Shown: positions 9,619-19,457 of the stretch, piece after piece
How positions within the stretch are numbered: position 1 is the first letter of the stretch
How the letters are laid out: each line of letters begins with the position of its first letter
NCBI GenBank assembly: GCA_002282015.1
Contig: NCIJ01000001.1
Location: 186,001-250,000, forward strand
Source: Sulfuricurvum sp. 17-40-25
GTDB taxonomy: Bacteria > Campylobacterota > Campylobacteria > Campylobacterales > Sulfurimonadaceae
Direction: 5' to 3'
Length of the DNA: 64,000 nt
Notes under the pieces: model-generated
The model's input: only the letters and a program-made list of their open reading frames with translations
The model's database searches: none
What the model was told of the DNA's origin: nothing
Translations under genes and position numbers: made by a program

Positions 9619-9661
9619 GTTCTCAAACTTACTCAAGCATCATCTAATCCTTTACTAGCTA

Positions 9662-9699
9662 TTATCTTGTAGTATTTTTGTAATAAATGAGAAAAATTG
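9662..9699 (+). repeat. Conserved leader block, copy 2
   Basis: Second copy of the block at 7781-7818, with three mismatches in 38 bases, again ending at the TTG start codon. The bases just upstream (9619-9661) show no such similarity to copy 1, so the conserved boundary is sharp. Confidence 0.7.
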
Positions 9700-11499
9700 C
9701 ACGCACTCAAAATAACAACTTTCAAAGTCCTTGATGAACTTAAAAAAATTGCACAACAATGGAATATCCCCCTCGAGGCTATTGACTTTGATGTACTCTC
9801 CTATGAGACACACTACCGTGGAGCTATTGATGAGGATTGGCATACCCTTGATGGTACTAATTTAAGTGAGATCACCACCGAAGTAGAAATACGTTCACCC
9901 CTCTTACTCATCCGACAAGAGTATGAGCTCATAGTACGTCCTTTAGTGCCAAATCCTCACTTTGATCTTCATTTCACTATGGCTTCGGACAAATACAAAT
10001 CCAAATTGGTTGCCATTATTGACCCTTCTTCTAAGATTCCTCTAAAAAAAGGATTACAAGAATATTTAAAAGAGATAATTGACCGTAAAAAACTGCGCAG
10101 TGGCTGTATGATAGGAATCACGGATGGAAGCTTAGAAAAAGAGATCCATGCGATGCTTCTAAAAATCCAAAAAGAGGGACCGCTTAGGGAACCCTACCGA
10201 CTACCTATCGCCCATTTTTACCCACCTACTGCTCCCATTAATGACAATGTAATACTGCACTATAAAAAAATACCACGCAGTAATAATTTACTCCATGGTG
10301 TTGAAGCAGATGAGCTTATCTTTGAATATATCCTTCCCCAAAATGGAGTGGATGGGCGAAGCTGTACAGGGGAGCATATACATGTAGGTGACCCCCTAAT
10401 CCGATATGCCAATTCTATATCTATTGACCCTCAGACAATACGAGCCGAAGAAGATCACCACTCCATACGCTTTTATGCAATTCGATCTGGATTTATTGAG
10501 CGTAAGAATGGTATCTTTACCGTCAGTCAGGATCTTCATTTAAAAAGTGCTAGCTTTAAAAGTACAGGATCACTCGAAGCTGGTAGCGAAAAAGAGATCA
10601 ATATTAAAATTGGCACCGGTAAAATGGGCGATGATGCCGTTGGTTCAGGTGTTAATATCGATGTCCAAACGCTCAGCGTTAAAGGGACGGTTGGTAGCAA
10701 TACAAAGATCCAAGCCAGTGAGCTGACTATTGGCGCTCAAACTCATAAAAAATCTTTTATGGAAGTAGAAGAAAATGCAACTATTCATCTGCATCGTGGA
10801 AATCTAAAAGCCAAAAATGCAACCATCGATATTCTCGAAGCCGGAACGGTAGAGGCCGAAACAGTATACGTCAAAAGTATGTCCGGAGGAGAAATCATAG
10901 CTCAGCGTGTCATTATCGATGTACTCTATTCCAACGCCAAGATTACTGCACTCGAATCAATTGAAGTCAAAAGTATCGTAGGAAATGGCAATGATCTTAT
11001 CATCAATCCCAGAGCAATTTCCAGCTATTTAGAGCAAATAACGGTGCTTGAGGCTGAATTGACTCGTAAACAATTTGACGTGAGAAAAAGAGGCAAGGAA
11101 TATCTGCAAAAAGAACTTCACCTCAAAGAGGATCGTATCCGTATTCAACGAACTATTGATAATATCAATACAGCTACCCGTCAAAACCGTGAACCACTCA
11201 AGTCAGATAAAGAACGTGTTACTCATTATAAAAGTGCGGTTGAGTCTCTAAAAAACGAATCGATCATGATCAAAGCACAAGAAGAAGCTATACACGCATT
11301 TGAGCGTAAGCTTGATCGGCTCTATGAGGCTGATTTACAAGCAGTAGTGACTCATAATAAAACCTATGATGGCCATACACGCATCCAATTTATCGATCCA
11401 AAAAACCATAAAGTTTACAGTATTTCTCCCGTAGGAAAAATAACTCATATCAGATTACACAAAGAAGGGGATGAGAAAAAATTCTTTCTTGAATCCTAG
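9697..11499 (+). CDS. DUF342/FapA-family protein, copy 2
   Basis: Paralogue of the preceding gene with exactly the same length (600 residues), domain order and TTG start. By eye about 70 percent of residues match. The beta-helix core is nearly unchanged (HLKSASFKSTGSLEAGSEKE and ENATIHLHRGNLKAKNATI identical), while the N-terminal region and coiled coil have drifted. This is a tandem duplication that has been kept, so the two may form a hetero-oligomer or act under different conditions. The 78-base gap holds only the conserved leader and no recognisable terminator, so both could share a transcript. Confidence 0.82.
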   Translation: MHALKITTFKVLDELKKIAQQWNIPLEAIDFDVLSYETHYRGAIDEDWHTLDGTNLSEITTEVEIRSPLLLIRQEYELIVRPLVPNPHFDLHFTMASDKYKSKLVAIIDPSSKIPLKKGLQEYLKEIIDRKKLRSGCMIGITDGSLEKEIHAMLLKIQKEGPLREPYRLPIAHFYPPTAPINDNVILHYKKIPRSNNLLHGVEADELIFEYILPQNGVDGRSCTGEHIHVGDPLIRYANSISIDPQTIRAEEDHHSIRFYAIRSGFIERKNGIFTVSQDLHLKSASFKSTGSLEAGSEKEINIKIGTGKMGDDAVGSGVNIDVQTLSVKGTVGSNTKIQASELTIGAQTHKKSFMEVEENATIHLHRGNLKAKNATIDILEAGTVEAETVYVKSMSGGEIIAQRVIIDVLYSNAKITALESIEVKSIVGNGNDLIINPRAISSYLEQITVLEAELTRKQFDVRKRGKEYLQKELHLKEDRIRIQRTIDNINTATRQNREPLKSDKERVTHYKSAVESLKNESIMIKAQEEAIHAFERKLDRLYEADLQAVVTHNKTYDGHTRIQFIDPKNHKVYSISPVGKITHIRLHKEGDEKKFFLES

Positions 11500-11508
11500 T
11501 ATTGAGTT

Positions 11509-11541
11509 AAAAAAAGCTAACCTCCCTTATAAAAAAGAGGT
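11509..11541 (-). terminator. Possible terminator of acyl-CoA synthetase operon
   Basis: On the minus strand a 5-bp stem (ACCTC / GAGGT) around an AT-rich loop is followed by TAGC and seven T. The stem overlaps the last codons of the gene. Short stem, so tentative. Confidence 0.35.
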
Positions 11542-13470
11542 CGCCGATTGCAGAGTTTTAAAAAAAAGAATCTTTTTGTTTCTAAGATAGCGCTGTGCTT
11601 CTTCCATCTCATGGCCACCCAAGAGAATCGGATAAATCTTTTGATTTCCCTGTCTCTCACACAGCTTTACAATATCCAGCGTGTCGGTCATACATTGTGG
11701 GGTAATAATGACGTATACCAAGTCAACCTCTTTAAAGGTGCTCACAACATCTAAGGTCTTTTCATAACGATCTGCCATTGCATCCCCGATAATATCAATA
11801 GGATTATTCTTTGACCAATTGGAGGGAAGTACCTCATCGAGTTGCCCTCTTTCTTCGTCACTTAACGTATAAAGCGTCCCACCTTGATCCACAATGTAAT
11901 CCGTTAATACCGTAGCAGGCCCTCCTGCATTGGTCACCACCAAAATATTATTGATTTCGTTAAATGGAGTCAAGAGTAATGCTTCAATGTTGCTCTCGAC
12001 TTTTGCCCCAACCGATTGAACGAGGCCTTTAAACATCGCATAACTTCCGCATAAATTTCCAGTATGAGAAAAAGCAGCTTTTTGACTTAACGCCGATTTT
12101 CCGCTTTTAAAAATATAAATCTTTTTGTGACTCTCACGTATTGCACGCAAAAATTCTTTGCCGTTTACAATACCCTCAATATAAATTGAGATATAGCGGC
12201 AAGACTCTTCTTCATTGAGCATATCGATCATCTGAGCAAAATCTAAATCGACCATATTCCCACTTGAGATAAGATGAGAAAACCCTATATCTGTATCGTA
12301 TGCTTTGTCCATGAGCGCAGAAAGTACTGCTCCTGATTGAGAGAGTAATGCCAATCCCCCACTTCTTAGTTCCCCTGTTCCAAACGTAAGATTGAGTTTT
12401 TTGGTACTCTCAAAATACCCCAAACAATTTGGACCTATCACATTAAAATGGTACTCTTGACTCAAATCAGCAATGATATTTTCGGCCTCAAAATAACCTG
12501 ATTCTTTAAAACCTGCCGAAATAATAATCACATTTTTAATATGCTTTTTTATCAATGATCTAATCGTATCAACCACCAGATTAGAGGGAATCATAATCAC
12601 AGCCGTATCAATATCACCCTCAATATCAGTAATGTTTTTGTACATCGTATGACCGAAAAGCTCACCCCCTTTTGAATTCACAAAAAAGAGTTCTCCTTCA
12701 AAATCAAGAGAGTTTTGTGCTATTGCACAGCCTACTTTCGCAGTGTCAGAGGATACCCCGATGAGCGCAACGCGTTTATTCGTAAAAAAGTGATGCCTAT
12801 TCTTTCGTAAAGTTCCCAGTTTTTCAACTATTGGTTCACCCCTTTTGATCCGTGCATCAACAATGATTGGCCCATCTTTTGTCAGAATCACAGGATTGAA
12901 ATCAAGCTCAATGATGTCAGGATTGTCACGTGAGAGCTTTTGCACGCGGTTAATAAGCTCCACAGCTATGTCTATAGAATACTCAAATCCTCTAAACCCG
13001 TGAAATACTTTGGATATTGTAGTTAGATTAATCGCTCGATTAATCTCTTCATCATCGGCATATACATCGATGTAGCAAACATCTTTATAAAGTTCAAGCT
13101 CGATGCCCCCCTTTCCAAAGACGATAGTCTTCCCAAAGACGGTATCATCCACCATTCCCACATACAGCTCAATCCCGCTAAACATTTGTGTCGCAATAAA
13201 ACTATCCTCTAAATCGAGGACAATTCCCCTTGCGAGTACATTAGCAATAATCTCTTGTTTTGCATTCTCAAGCTCATCTAACGAATTGATGTTGAGCTTG
13301 ACCGCTCCAAAATCACTCTTATGAACCACTTTATGAGATTGTAATTTAACCGCAACGGGGAAAAAGTCTATCGTAGGAGTTTCATATAGACTAAATGAAC
13401 GATATTGGGTCACACCAAAGCCATACTCATCTAAAATGTCGTATATTTGAGACTCTGTTACATGACCCAT
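11527..13470 (-). CDS. ADP-forming acetate/acyl-CoA synthetase-like protein
   Basis: Member of the nucleotide-diphosphate-forming acyl-CoA synthetase family, which interconverts acyl-CoA plus ADP and Pi with acid plus ATP plus CoA. The 647 residues are ordered ATP-grasp (about 1-215), CoA-binding Rossmann domain (about 230-325, RVALIGVSSDTAKVG), then succinyl-CoA-ligase-like domains. GPNCLGY is at 346-352 and His469 in FSHTGNLCG is the expected phosphohistidine. Many bacterial single-chain relatives have ATP-grasp last, so the order is permuted. His50-Lys51-Ser52 in the ATP-grasp part fits the second histidine loop. It ends 11 bases from the response regulator upstream and may belong to that operon. 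Substrate unknown. Confidence 0.8.
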   Translation of the reverse strand: MGHVTESQIYDILDEYGFGVTQYRSFSLYETPTIDFFPVAVKLQSHKVVHKSDFGAVKLNINSLDELENAKQEIIANVLARGIVLDLEDSFIATQMFSGIELYVGMVDDTVFGKTIVFGKGGIELELYKDVCYIDVYADDEEINRAINLTTISKVFHGFRGFEYSIDIAVELINRVQKLSRDNPDIIELDFNPVILTKDGPIIVDARIKRGEPIVEKLGTLRKNRHHFFTNKRVALIGVSSDTAKVGCAIAQNSLDFEGELFFVNSKGGELFGHTMYKNITDIEGDIDTAVIMIPSNLVVDTIRSLIKKHIKNVIIISAGFKESGYFEAENIIADLSQEYHFNVIGPNCLGYFESTKKLNLTFGTGELRSGGLALLSQSGAVLSALMDKAYDTDIGFSHLISSGNMVDLDFAQMIDMLNEEESCRYISIYIEGIVNGKEFLRAIRESHKKIYIFKSGKSALSQKAAFSHTGNLCGSYAMFKGLVQSVGAKVESNIEALLLTPFNEINNILVVTNAGGPATVLTDYIVDQGGTLYTLSDEERGQLDEVLPSNWSKNNPIDIIGDAMADRYEKTLDVVSTFKEVDLVYVIITPQCMTDTLDIVKLCERQGNQKIYPILLGGHEMEEAQRYLRNKKILFFKTLQSATSFL

Positions 13471-13481
13471 ACGCCCTCCTG

Positions 13482-15509
13482 TTAAAAAAGAAGTGATTTT
13501 ATTTTAATACTCATCAAAGTAAAATCCTGTTTATTCTTTGGAAATTTCATGTAATTTTTTAACTTTAAATTGTAAATAGAATTTTTTGCAAGAATCTCAT
13601 CACCCGAGAAAGGACGATAATAAAGGATTAACGTATTAATCTCATTGGGTGTAACTTCAAAATGGTTGGCTGTGTCTTGCACAAAAGATTCTATGTTTAA
13701 TACCTTTTCTTCCCGATTGAAGATAAAAAGACTTGGTAAGTAGGGAATTAACAGATTTTGAATAAATAAAGAAGTATGCACATAAATCGTATAGGATGGA
13801 AATAATTTGATTAAATTATGTTGAAGATCTTTTCCATCAACTGCATTAAAACCAATAATTACGATAGTGTGCCTATAGTCATCTTTAAAAAAGTTTTTAA
13901 TCACTTCTGCGTCTAAAAGACCTTCATCGCTCAGCCAATGTTCTGTTGATAATTCTACATGGCGATTTGAACAATTTAAATACTCTCTATAGTCCGTTGA
14001 TGTGCGCATTCTTCGCCATAGACTTCTATCAAATGCAGCTCGCATTTGGTCAGCAATGACTTTAAGGTCATACAACTGTAAACTGATCCTTTCATGACAA
14101 GCAGCGTATAGTTCAGGTGCAAGCGTCTTTTTCAATTCTTTTAAAGTATTATCGTGGGTTTCTAGAAGTGTTTGACAATTTGCAAGCTCTTCTGATCCTT
14201 TTTCATACGCTTCTTTTATCGCATCTGATTGGGAGGTTTCATATTCAGATTTTAATTCGCTCTCTTCTTCCGTCAATTTCATAATACTGAGGGTACAACT
14301 GTTTTTTTCTTTGATCACTTTCATATATTCGGGATCTTTTGCTACTAAAATACGTTTACAATACTCAGTTAAAGCATCATCCGAAATTGCCCGTATTGCC
14401 TCTTCATATTGATCTATTTGACATAATTTATCGTACAGATGTATAAGTTCATGATACAAACTGGCATTATGATCAATCGTTAATATAGGACGATAGACCG
14501 ACTCAACGAAAAATGTAAAAATTTCTTTAGAGATTTTTTGAGACCTCTTTTTGGGAAAGGGCATCCCTGAGACAATCGAGTTAAAAGGCTCAAATAGTGT
14601 ACTGCAGAAGTCTTCTATATTAGCAGCGTCAATGGACATTATGTCTATTGGTTCAAGCTCAGAAAGAACATTATCTAAAAATAACTGCTTATTAATCATA
14701 GGGTTTATACATGCCGTTCTAGTAGTATCTACCAAGGGACGGAATGCCTTTATAAATTCTTCATGCACAAAAGGTTTTGGTAATGCTGCCATAATAGTGA
14801 CACCATCAACCATATCCAAAGCCATGTCAATTTCTCCAGAAACTACAACGATATGCAGTTTATGTAAAAGCTGTTTTTGTTCAAGTATTTCAATAAGACC
14901 CATACCATCCATAACCGGCATGACAAGATCAAGAAAAACAATCCCCAGTTTTTCATCACCAGTATCGAGCATCACCCATTCATTGATTTTTTCTAATCCT
15001 TCTTTACCATTGTGGGCTTCCTCAACATTTAGACAATTCAAATGAAAAAGCTGTTTTCGCAAAATGGTACGCATCGTCATATTGTCTTCGACAATCAAAA
15101 TCGGTCCATCATACACCAGTGGCGTCATCCCTTCTACTGACTCAATAATATTTAATAAAGAGATAGCCGCCTTCTCAAATTCGATCGCGGTAAACGGTTT
15201 AGGAATAACCGTATCAATCCCTAGCTCCAGAATCTTTTGTGGTGAAAAGTGCATCACTTCTGTGGACATAACGACAATGTGTAACTTACTGTGCTTATCG
15301 CTTATGGCTAACCAAGCCAATACTTCCAAACCATCCACACGCGGCATATTGATATCCAAAAAAATACATTCATACTCATTCATCTTCAATAAATCAATAG
15401 CTTCTTGGCCATCTGCGGCTTCATCAATATCGTTATACCCATGCTTGTGCAAAGAACGTAAGACAATTTTACGGAGAGTTACGCTGTCATCTACGAGTAA
15501 TATTCTCAC
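13482..15509 (-). CDS. Double-receiver response regulator with unknown C-terminal region
   Basis: 675 residues with two complete receiver domains. REC1 (1-118) has acidic Asp7/Asp8, phospho-acceptor Asp52, Ser82/Thr83 and Lys104. REC2 (about 134-258) has Glu141/Asp142, Asp194, Ser224 and Lys245. Residues 270-500 are mostly helical with a charged coiled-coil stretch. The last 130 residues include a beta-rich segment (HTIVIIGFN ... [10 protein letters not shown]) that could be a degenerate third receiver, which is inference. No DNA-binding, GGDEF or other known output domain is visible. The GTG start overlaps the mutS7 stop by 4 bases (GTGA), so the two are translationally coupled. No histidine kinase gene is nearby. 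Confidence 0.82.
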   Translation of the reverse strand: MRILLVDDSVTLRKIVLRSLHKHGYNDIDEAADGQEAIDLLKMNEYECIFLDINMPRVDGLEVLAWLAISDKHSKLHIVVMSTEVMHFSPQKILELGIDTVIPKPFTAIEFEKAAISLLNIIESVEGMTPLVYDGPILIVEDNMTMRTILRKQLFHLNCLNVEEAHNGKEGLEKINEWVMLDTGDEKLGIVFLDLVMPVMDGMGLIEILEQKQLLHKLHIVVVSGEIDMALDMVDGVTIMAALPKPFVHEEFIKAFRPLVDTTRTACINPMINKQLFLDNVLSELEPIDIMSIDAANIEDFCSTLFEPFNSIVSGMPFPKKRSQKISKEIFTFFVESVYRPILTIDHNASLYHELIHLYDKLCQIDQYEEAIRAISDDALTEYCKRILVAKDPEYMKVIKEKNSCTLSIMKLTEEESELKSEYETSQSDAIKEAYEKGSEELANCQTLLETHDNTLKELKKTLAPELYAACHERISLQLYDLKVIADQMRAAFDRSLWRRMRTSTDYREYLNCSNRHVELSTEHWLSDEGLLDAEVIKNFFKDDYRHTIVIIGFNAVDGKDLQHNLIKLFPSYTIYVHTSLFIQNLLIPYLPSLFIFNREEKVLNIESFVQDTANHFEVTPNEINTLILYYRPFSGDEILAKNSIYNLKLKNYMKFPKNKQDFTLMSIKIKSLLF

Positions 15510-18442
15510 GATTCTTCTCCTTGTGAATAACTTAGTCTCAATCCATCCTCACTCATCACGAATCCATGAATCGCGATCTTACCCTCGTGCACTAATCTAT
15601 GATGTTTCGCACACAATGGTATCAGATTATAACGATGATTCATACCAAAATGACCGATTGAACCGCCCTCATCCGCATTGGCTTGAGGAATGATATGATG
15701 AACTTCATCCACGGCCTCATCACACAAAGCACATTTTGTTAAATACAGCTTCGCGTTATAACGGCTTTTCTTTTCTCGTTTAAGCTGTGATATCTCACCC
15801 TTGGCATCACCGATACGTCCCCGAATCTCATACGCTTTTTGGATAAACGTCTCATCCATATGCAGTGACTTGGCAAACTCCAACCCATACAGGGTACTTC
15901 CACTACCGCTTTTGAGCTTTCGGTCATAGACGAGCTTATCACTGGCCTCATCGTAATAGACCCCAAGATGCAGTAATACGATATTTTGCGCCTTTTGTAT
16001 TTCACTCAAACTTGAGAGCTGATGCAAATGCGTAGCAAAGATAAACAGACTTCCGATTTCACGTAATTTCAAAATCGCGCTCGCCACAATAGCCAATGCA
16101 GATTCCGTCTCAGTACCATGACTGATCTCATCCCCCAATATCAAACTGTTAGGTGTAGCACGGTTAAAAATATTACGTAGTTCCAACATCTCTACCGCAA
16201 ACGTTGAAAGCCCCTTATAAAGATTATCTTTAGAAACGATACGGGTCAGCAACTTATCCACAGGTGAAAACCGCAGCATCGCACACGGCACAAAAAATCC
16301 AGCCTGTGCCATTACCACAGCGATTCCGATACTTTTCATCAACGACGATTTCCCGCTGGAGTTAATGCCGTACAATAACACCCCATTTACCTCTTTGGCA
16401 TTTTCAAGAGTGGAGTGCTCGCCATACGTGTGGTACGTTGCATCTCCTAAAAAAAGATCATTCGGGATAAAAATACCATTCTCCTCACGAGACTCGATCA
16501 GCGGATGACGCAATCCTACCGCTTCTATAAACGTCTTCGGCTCATCCAAAACAAGAGTAGGCCGTACATATCGATATTGCTTCGCACCCTTCGCAGCACT
16601 CAGCGATACATCCACAACGGCTAAAAAAGAGATCAGATGTTCAATCGCATGAGAAAACCGCTTTTCAATGGTTTCCATATGCTCACGATAACGTTCTTTT
16701 ACCATCGCCAGCATTCTGGATTTTGCCCCCGCATTCTCAATAGAAAGCTCATCGAGTAATGCCGAAGTGAGTTTCACTGTCGTTTTAAGTTTACGAATCT
16801 GAAAGTCACGGAAAAAATAATGCGTTCCATCAATGGTAAAGAAGCTATTGTGCAATACTTCCTCAACATTGACATACCGATTACGGGTCATCAGTAAATG
16901 ATATCCTTCACTCTCCAACCATCCAAGAGATGCATACGGACCACTCCCACCCTCAAAATGATTATCGATATGCTCAATAATCATCTGTAACTTCGACTCA
17001 TTGGTTTCTTGCAACCGTTCTAAGGCATCAATAGTCGGATCTATCCCTTCATTTAAGAGATTTTCATTCACCTGATCACGACGAAATTTCGCACACGAAT
17101 CAATATCAAAAATACGTTTCAACTCACTCGCACACAACCCTGCCTCTACAGCACTGTTTTTATCGTAATCGATTCCCAAACGCTTGGCCTCTGAAAATAA
17201 ACTCTCAGCTGCCATTAAAGAGGCATAAAAGTAAGCCAATTCATAGGGATGTAACTTACCCAATTTTAATCGGCGTAGAATACGTTCTAGGTCGTATACT
17301 TCTTTGAGTTTTGTTTCCAGTGGTGCAATATGATCTTCCATTTTTTCTACGAGGTCATACCGTTCATTTAACAAATTCACATCACAAATAGGGTTGAGTA
17401 AGCGTTCACGCAGTAAACGTTTGCCCATGGCTGTCGATGTTTTATCGATTAGCTTTAGCAAGGTCATCTCATCGTTATCTCTTGAGATAATCCCCAGCTG
17501 TTCCGCTGCATTGTTACCCAAATACATATACCGGTTTGTTCCCAAAAAAGTCGGACGGTTCATTTTTTCAATGATGGCCGGATCATGATCGATAATCGTA
17601 TGGATGAGAAGTGCCAGTGATTCTGAAGCATACGCAAAACGCTCCAAATCCAAATATTCAATAGGACTGAGGAGTGAACGGATTTGATAGATACGTTCAA
17701 ACAACTCATTTTGGTAATCGATGCGCAGTCTTTTGTCGTTACGGTTACTGCGATGATGGCTTTTAAGTTCTAAATAGCGATTGACTTCCTCAACATCGAT
17801 GTCACTGTCGCAAAAGGTCACAACGACTTCAGAGGTCACATAACTTTGCAGCAACGTAAACACTTCATCCAATGCATACGTTTTGTCCTCACGTGTTCCA
17901 TGTATCTCATTGATCAGAGTTTTACCCGTCCCGACATCAATAGCGGCATATCCCACAGAATAAACACCGTTGTTTTGATCAATCAAAAGAGAGGCAATGT
18001 AATTTTCACTCACTTCAGCAATGTAGTCAAAATTGGTACCCGGAGAGATGATATTAGAGATATAGCGTTTAATATGAGGCGGTTCGCCCTGCTGACGCAC
18101 AAGGACGATCGTGTATTTTTTGGATTGTACTAAACGACTGAGATATCGTTCGATTGATACGGCAGGAACACCTGCTAAGAGAGGGTTTTGAACAGAGTTT
18201 TCAATAATGGTTTTGTTTTTACGGGTAAGTTGAATATTGAGAAATTCAGCGACCTCTTTGGCCTTACCTATTTTCATTTCTTCATTATTGACTTCATAAA
18301 TCTCGAAAAAAGTCCCTATCTCGATAATAACAAGGGCATCAGGACCATACTTAGCTTCACACGCACGCTGAAGATCAAAATAAACTTCCGAGAGGAGCTT
18401 GTTTTTACTCTGTAACAATGCCCCAATCTCTTCGATATTCAT
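15506..18442 (-). CDS. mutS7: MutS7-type DNA mismatch repair protein with C-terminal HNH nuclease domain
   Basis: Mismatch-recognition ATPase of the MutS7 subfamily, known from Campylobacterota, octocoral mitochondria and some giant viruses. In the 988-residue open frame: mismatch-reading Phe55-x-Glu57 (GTFFEIYE), MutS II-IV domains, Walker [10 protein letters not shown] (702-710), Walker B LILGDE (777-782), then a C-terminal HNH unit (about 911-962) with Cys914/Cys917, His925/His926, Asn949, Cys954, His957/His958 and His962. MutS1 has no such tail. I place the start at the internal Met11 (18442, GGTGAG just upstream); the Met at 18472 lacks a ribosome site. The HNH tail could nick DNA without MutL. 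It overlaps the double-receiver gene downstream. Confidence 0.9.
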   Translation of the reverse strand: MNIEEIGALLQSKNKLLSEVYFDLQRACEAKYGPDALVIIEIGTFFEIYEVNNEEMKIGKAKEVAEFLNIQLTRKNKTIIENSVQNPLLAGVPAVSIERYLSRLVQSKKYTIVLVRQQGEPPHIKRYISNIISPGTNFDYIAEVSENYIASLLIDQNNGVYSVGYAAIDVGTGKTLINEIHGTREDKTYALDEVFTLLQSYVTSEVVVTFCDSDIDVEEVNRYLELKSHHRSNRNDKRLRIDYQNELFERIYQIRSLLSPIEYLDLERFAYASESLALLIHTIIDHDPAIIEKMNRPTFLGTNRYMYLGNNAAEQLGIISRDNDEMTLLKLIDKTSTAMGKRLLRERLLNPICDVNLLNERYDLVEKMEDHIAPLETKLKEVYDLERILRRLKLGKLHPYELAYFYASLMAAESLFSEAKRLGIDYDKNSAVEAGLCASELKRIFDIDSCAKFRRDQVNENLLNEGIDPTIDALERLQETNESKLQMIIEHIDNHFEGGSGPYASLGWLESEGYHLLMTRNRYVNVEEVLHNSFFTIDGTHYFFRDFQIRKLKTTVKLTSALLDELSIENAGAKSRMLAMVKERYREHMETIEKRFSHAIEHLISFLAVVDVSLSAAKGAKQYRYVRPTLVLDEPKTFIEAVGLRHPLIESREENGIFIPNDLFLGDATYHTYGEHSTLENAKEVNGVLLYGINSSGKSSLMKSIGIAVVMAQAGFFVPCAMLRFSPVDKLLTRIVSKDNLYKGLSTFAVEMLELRNIFNRATPNSLILGDEISHGTETESALAIVASAILKLREIGSLFIFATHLHQLSSLSEIQKAQNIVLLHLGVYYDEASDKLVYDRKLKSGSGSTLYGLEFAKSLHMDETFIQKAYEIRGRIGDAKGEISQLKREKKSRYNAKLYLTKCALCDEAVDEVHHIIPQANADEGGSIGHFGMNHRYNLIPLCAKHHRLVHEGKIAIHGFVMSEDGLRLSYSQGEES

Positions 18443-18590
18443 CCACTCACCCGCATTAAAAAAGTAGTTCATTATAACGAAGAGGGACTAAAAAGAGACT
18501 ATATAGCAAAACTCTAAAACTATTGTATTTAGTTTATATAAGGGTCGTAATTCTTAATCTAATTATTAAAGATATAAGTGATACAATCAT

Positions 18591-18615
18591 ATTATAGATA
18601 TTAAATATCTATAAT
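18591..18615. promoter_or_regulatory. 25-bp perfect palindrome with two outward -10 boxes
   Basis: Two 12-base arms (ATTATAGATATT and its complement) flank a central A. The right arm ends in TATAAT (18610-18615), a -10 box for the SDR gene at 18645. The left arm gives TATAAT on the minus strand (18591-18596), pointing to mutS7. Size and symmetry fit a dimeric Rrf2-type regulator site, and an Rrf2 gene lies downstream. AT-rich sequence makes chance symmetry easier, but a 24-of-24 match is unlikely by accident. Confidence 0.55.
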
Positions 18616-18644
18616 ATCTATATAAGCAGAAAAGGAAATTACTT

Positions 18645-19382
18645 ATGGATAACCAAAAAGTGGTATTTGTAGCAGGGGCTACTGGAGTTATAGGTATGCG
18701 TCTGTGCAAGATGCTAATTAAAGATAATTGGATGGTCGTTGGAACAACAAGAGATACAAAAAAAACAAAACTGCTCGAAGACATAGGGGTAAAAGCCGTT
18801 GTAGTTGATGTATATGACGCAAAAAAATTGGATGACATTCTTATGAGTGTTAAACCTGATGTTGTCATGCATCAATTAACCGACCTGCCAGCAGGGCTTG
18901 ATCCCGATAAAATGGAAGCAGCACTAGTCAGCAATGCCAAACTTAGAGAAATTGGGACAAAAAATTTAATACATGCGGCAACTAAAGCAGGTGTGAAAAA
19001 AATAATTGCTCAAAGTATCGGATTTGTTTATGAGCCAGGGCCTGTACCTCACACAGAAGAATCTGCCTTGCTTAACTTCAACGACCCAATTTATGGAACA
19101 ACATCTCGTGCAGTTGCAAGTCTGGAAGATCAAGTTATGAATGCATCCTTTATAGGAATTGTATTAAGAAATGGACTTCTATATGGACCAGGTACTGGCT
19201 TTGATACTCCCGTTGACTTTGTACCGGCTGTTCATGTTGATGCGTGTGCACATGCAGCATTTCTAGCATTAAAGTGTCAAACGAATGCCATTTACAATGT
19301 AGCAGATGATGATAAAAGGTTATCTACCCAAAAAGTAAAAGCTGAATTACAATGGAATCCAAACTACAGAATGGAAGACTGA
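18645..19382 (+). CDS. NAD(P)-binding SDR/epimerase-family protein
   Basis: 245-residue atypical short-chain dehydrogenase/NAD-dependent epimerase-like protein. The glycine-rich nucleotide motif GATGVIG (residues 11-17) follows the first beta strand, and YGTTSRAV near 148 sits where an extended SDR has Tyr-x3-Lys, but Lys is replaced by Arg. It is shorter than sugar epimerases (about 310), ending soon after a VHVDACAHAAFLAL segment typical of extended SDRs. AAGGA lies eight bases before ATG. Codons are more AT-rich than in neighbouring housekeeping genes. With the Rrf2 gene 75 bases downstream it may form an acquired, self-controlled pair. Substrate unknown. Confidence 0.8.
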   Translation: MDNQKVVFVAGATGVIGMRLCKMLIKDNWMVVGTTRDTKKTKLLEDIGVKAVVVDVYDAKKLDDILMSVKPDVVMHQLTDLPAGLDPDKMEAALVSNAKLREIGTKNLIHAATKAGVKKIIAQSIGFVYEPGPVPHTEESALLNFNDPIYGTTSRAVASLEDQVMNASFIGIVLRNGLLYGPGTGFDTPVDFVPAVHVDACAHAAFLALKCQTNAIYNVADDDKRLSTQKVKAELQWNPNYRMED

Positions 19383-19457
19383 TTTATTCATCTATGATTT
19401 TGTTCTCTATGGATTTAGATAAAATATGAAAACAATTAAATGTACAATGGAGTTAAA

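Noticed and set aside
14551-15693. Two long open frames on the plus strand opposite the double-receiver gene
   Set aside because: They are antisense to clear receiver domains, have no ribosome site and show low-complexity Ser/Ile-rich composition typical of shadow frames.
18442-18472. Longer N-terminus of MutS7
   Set aside because: The Met at 18472 has no ribosome site; the internal Met is preceded by GGTGAG and fits the expected family start. Not fully settled.
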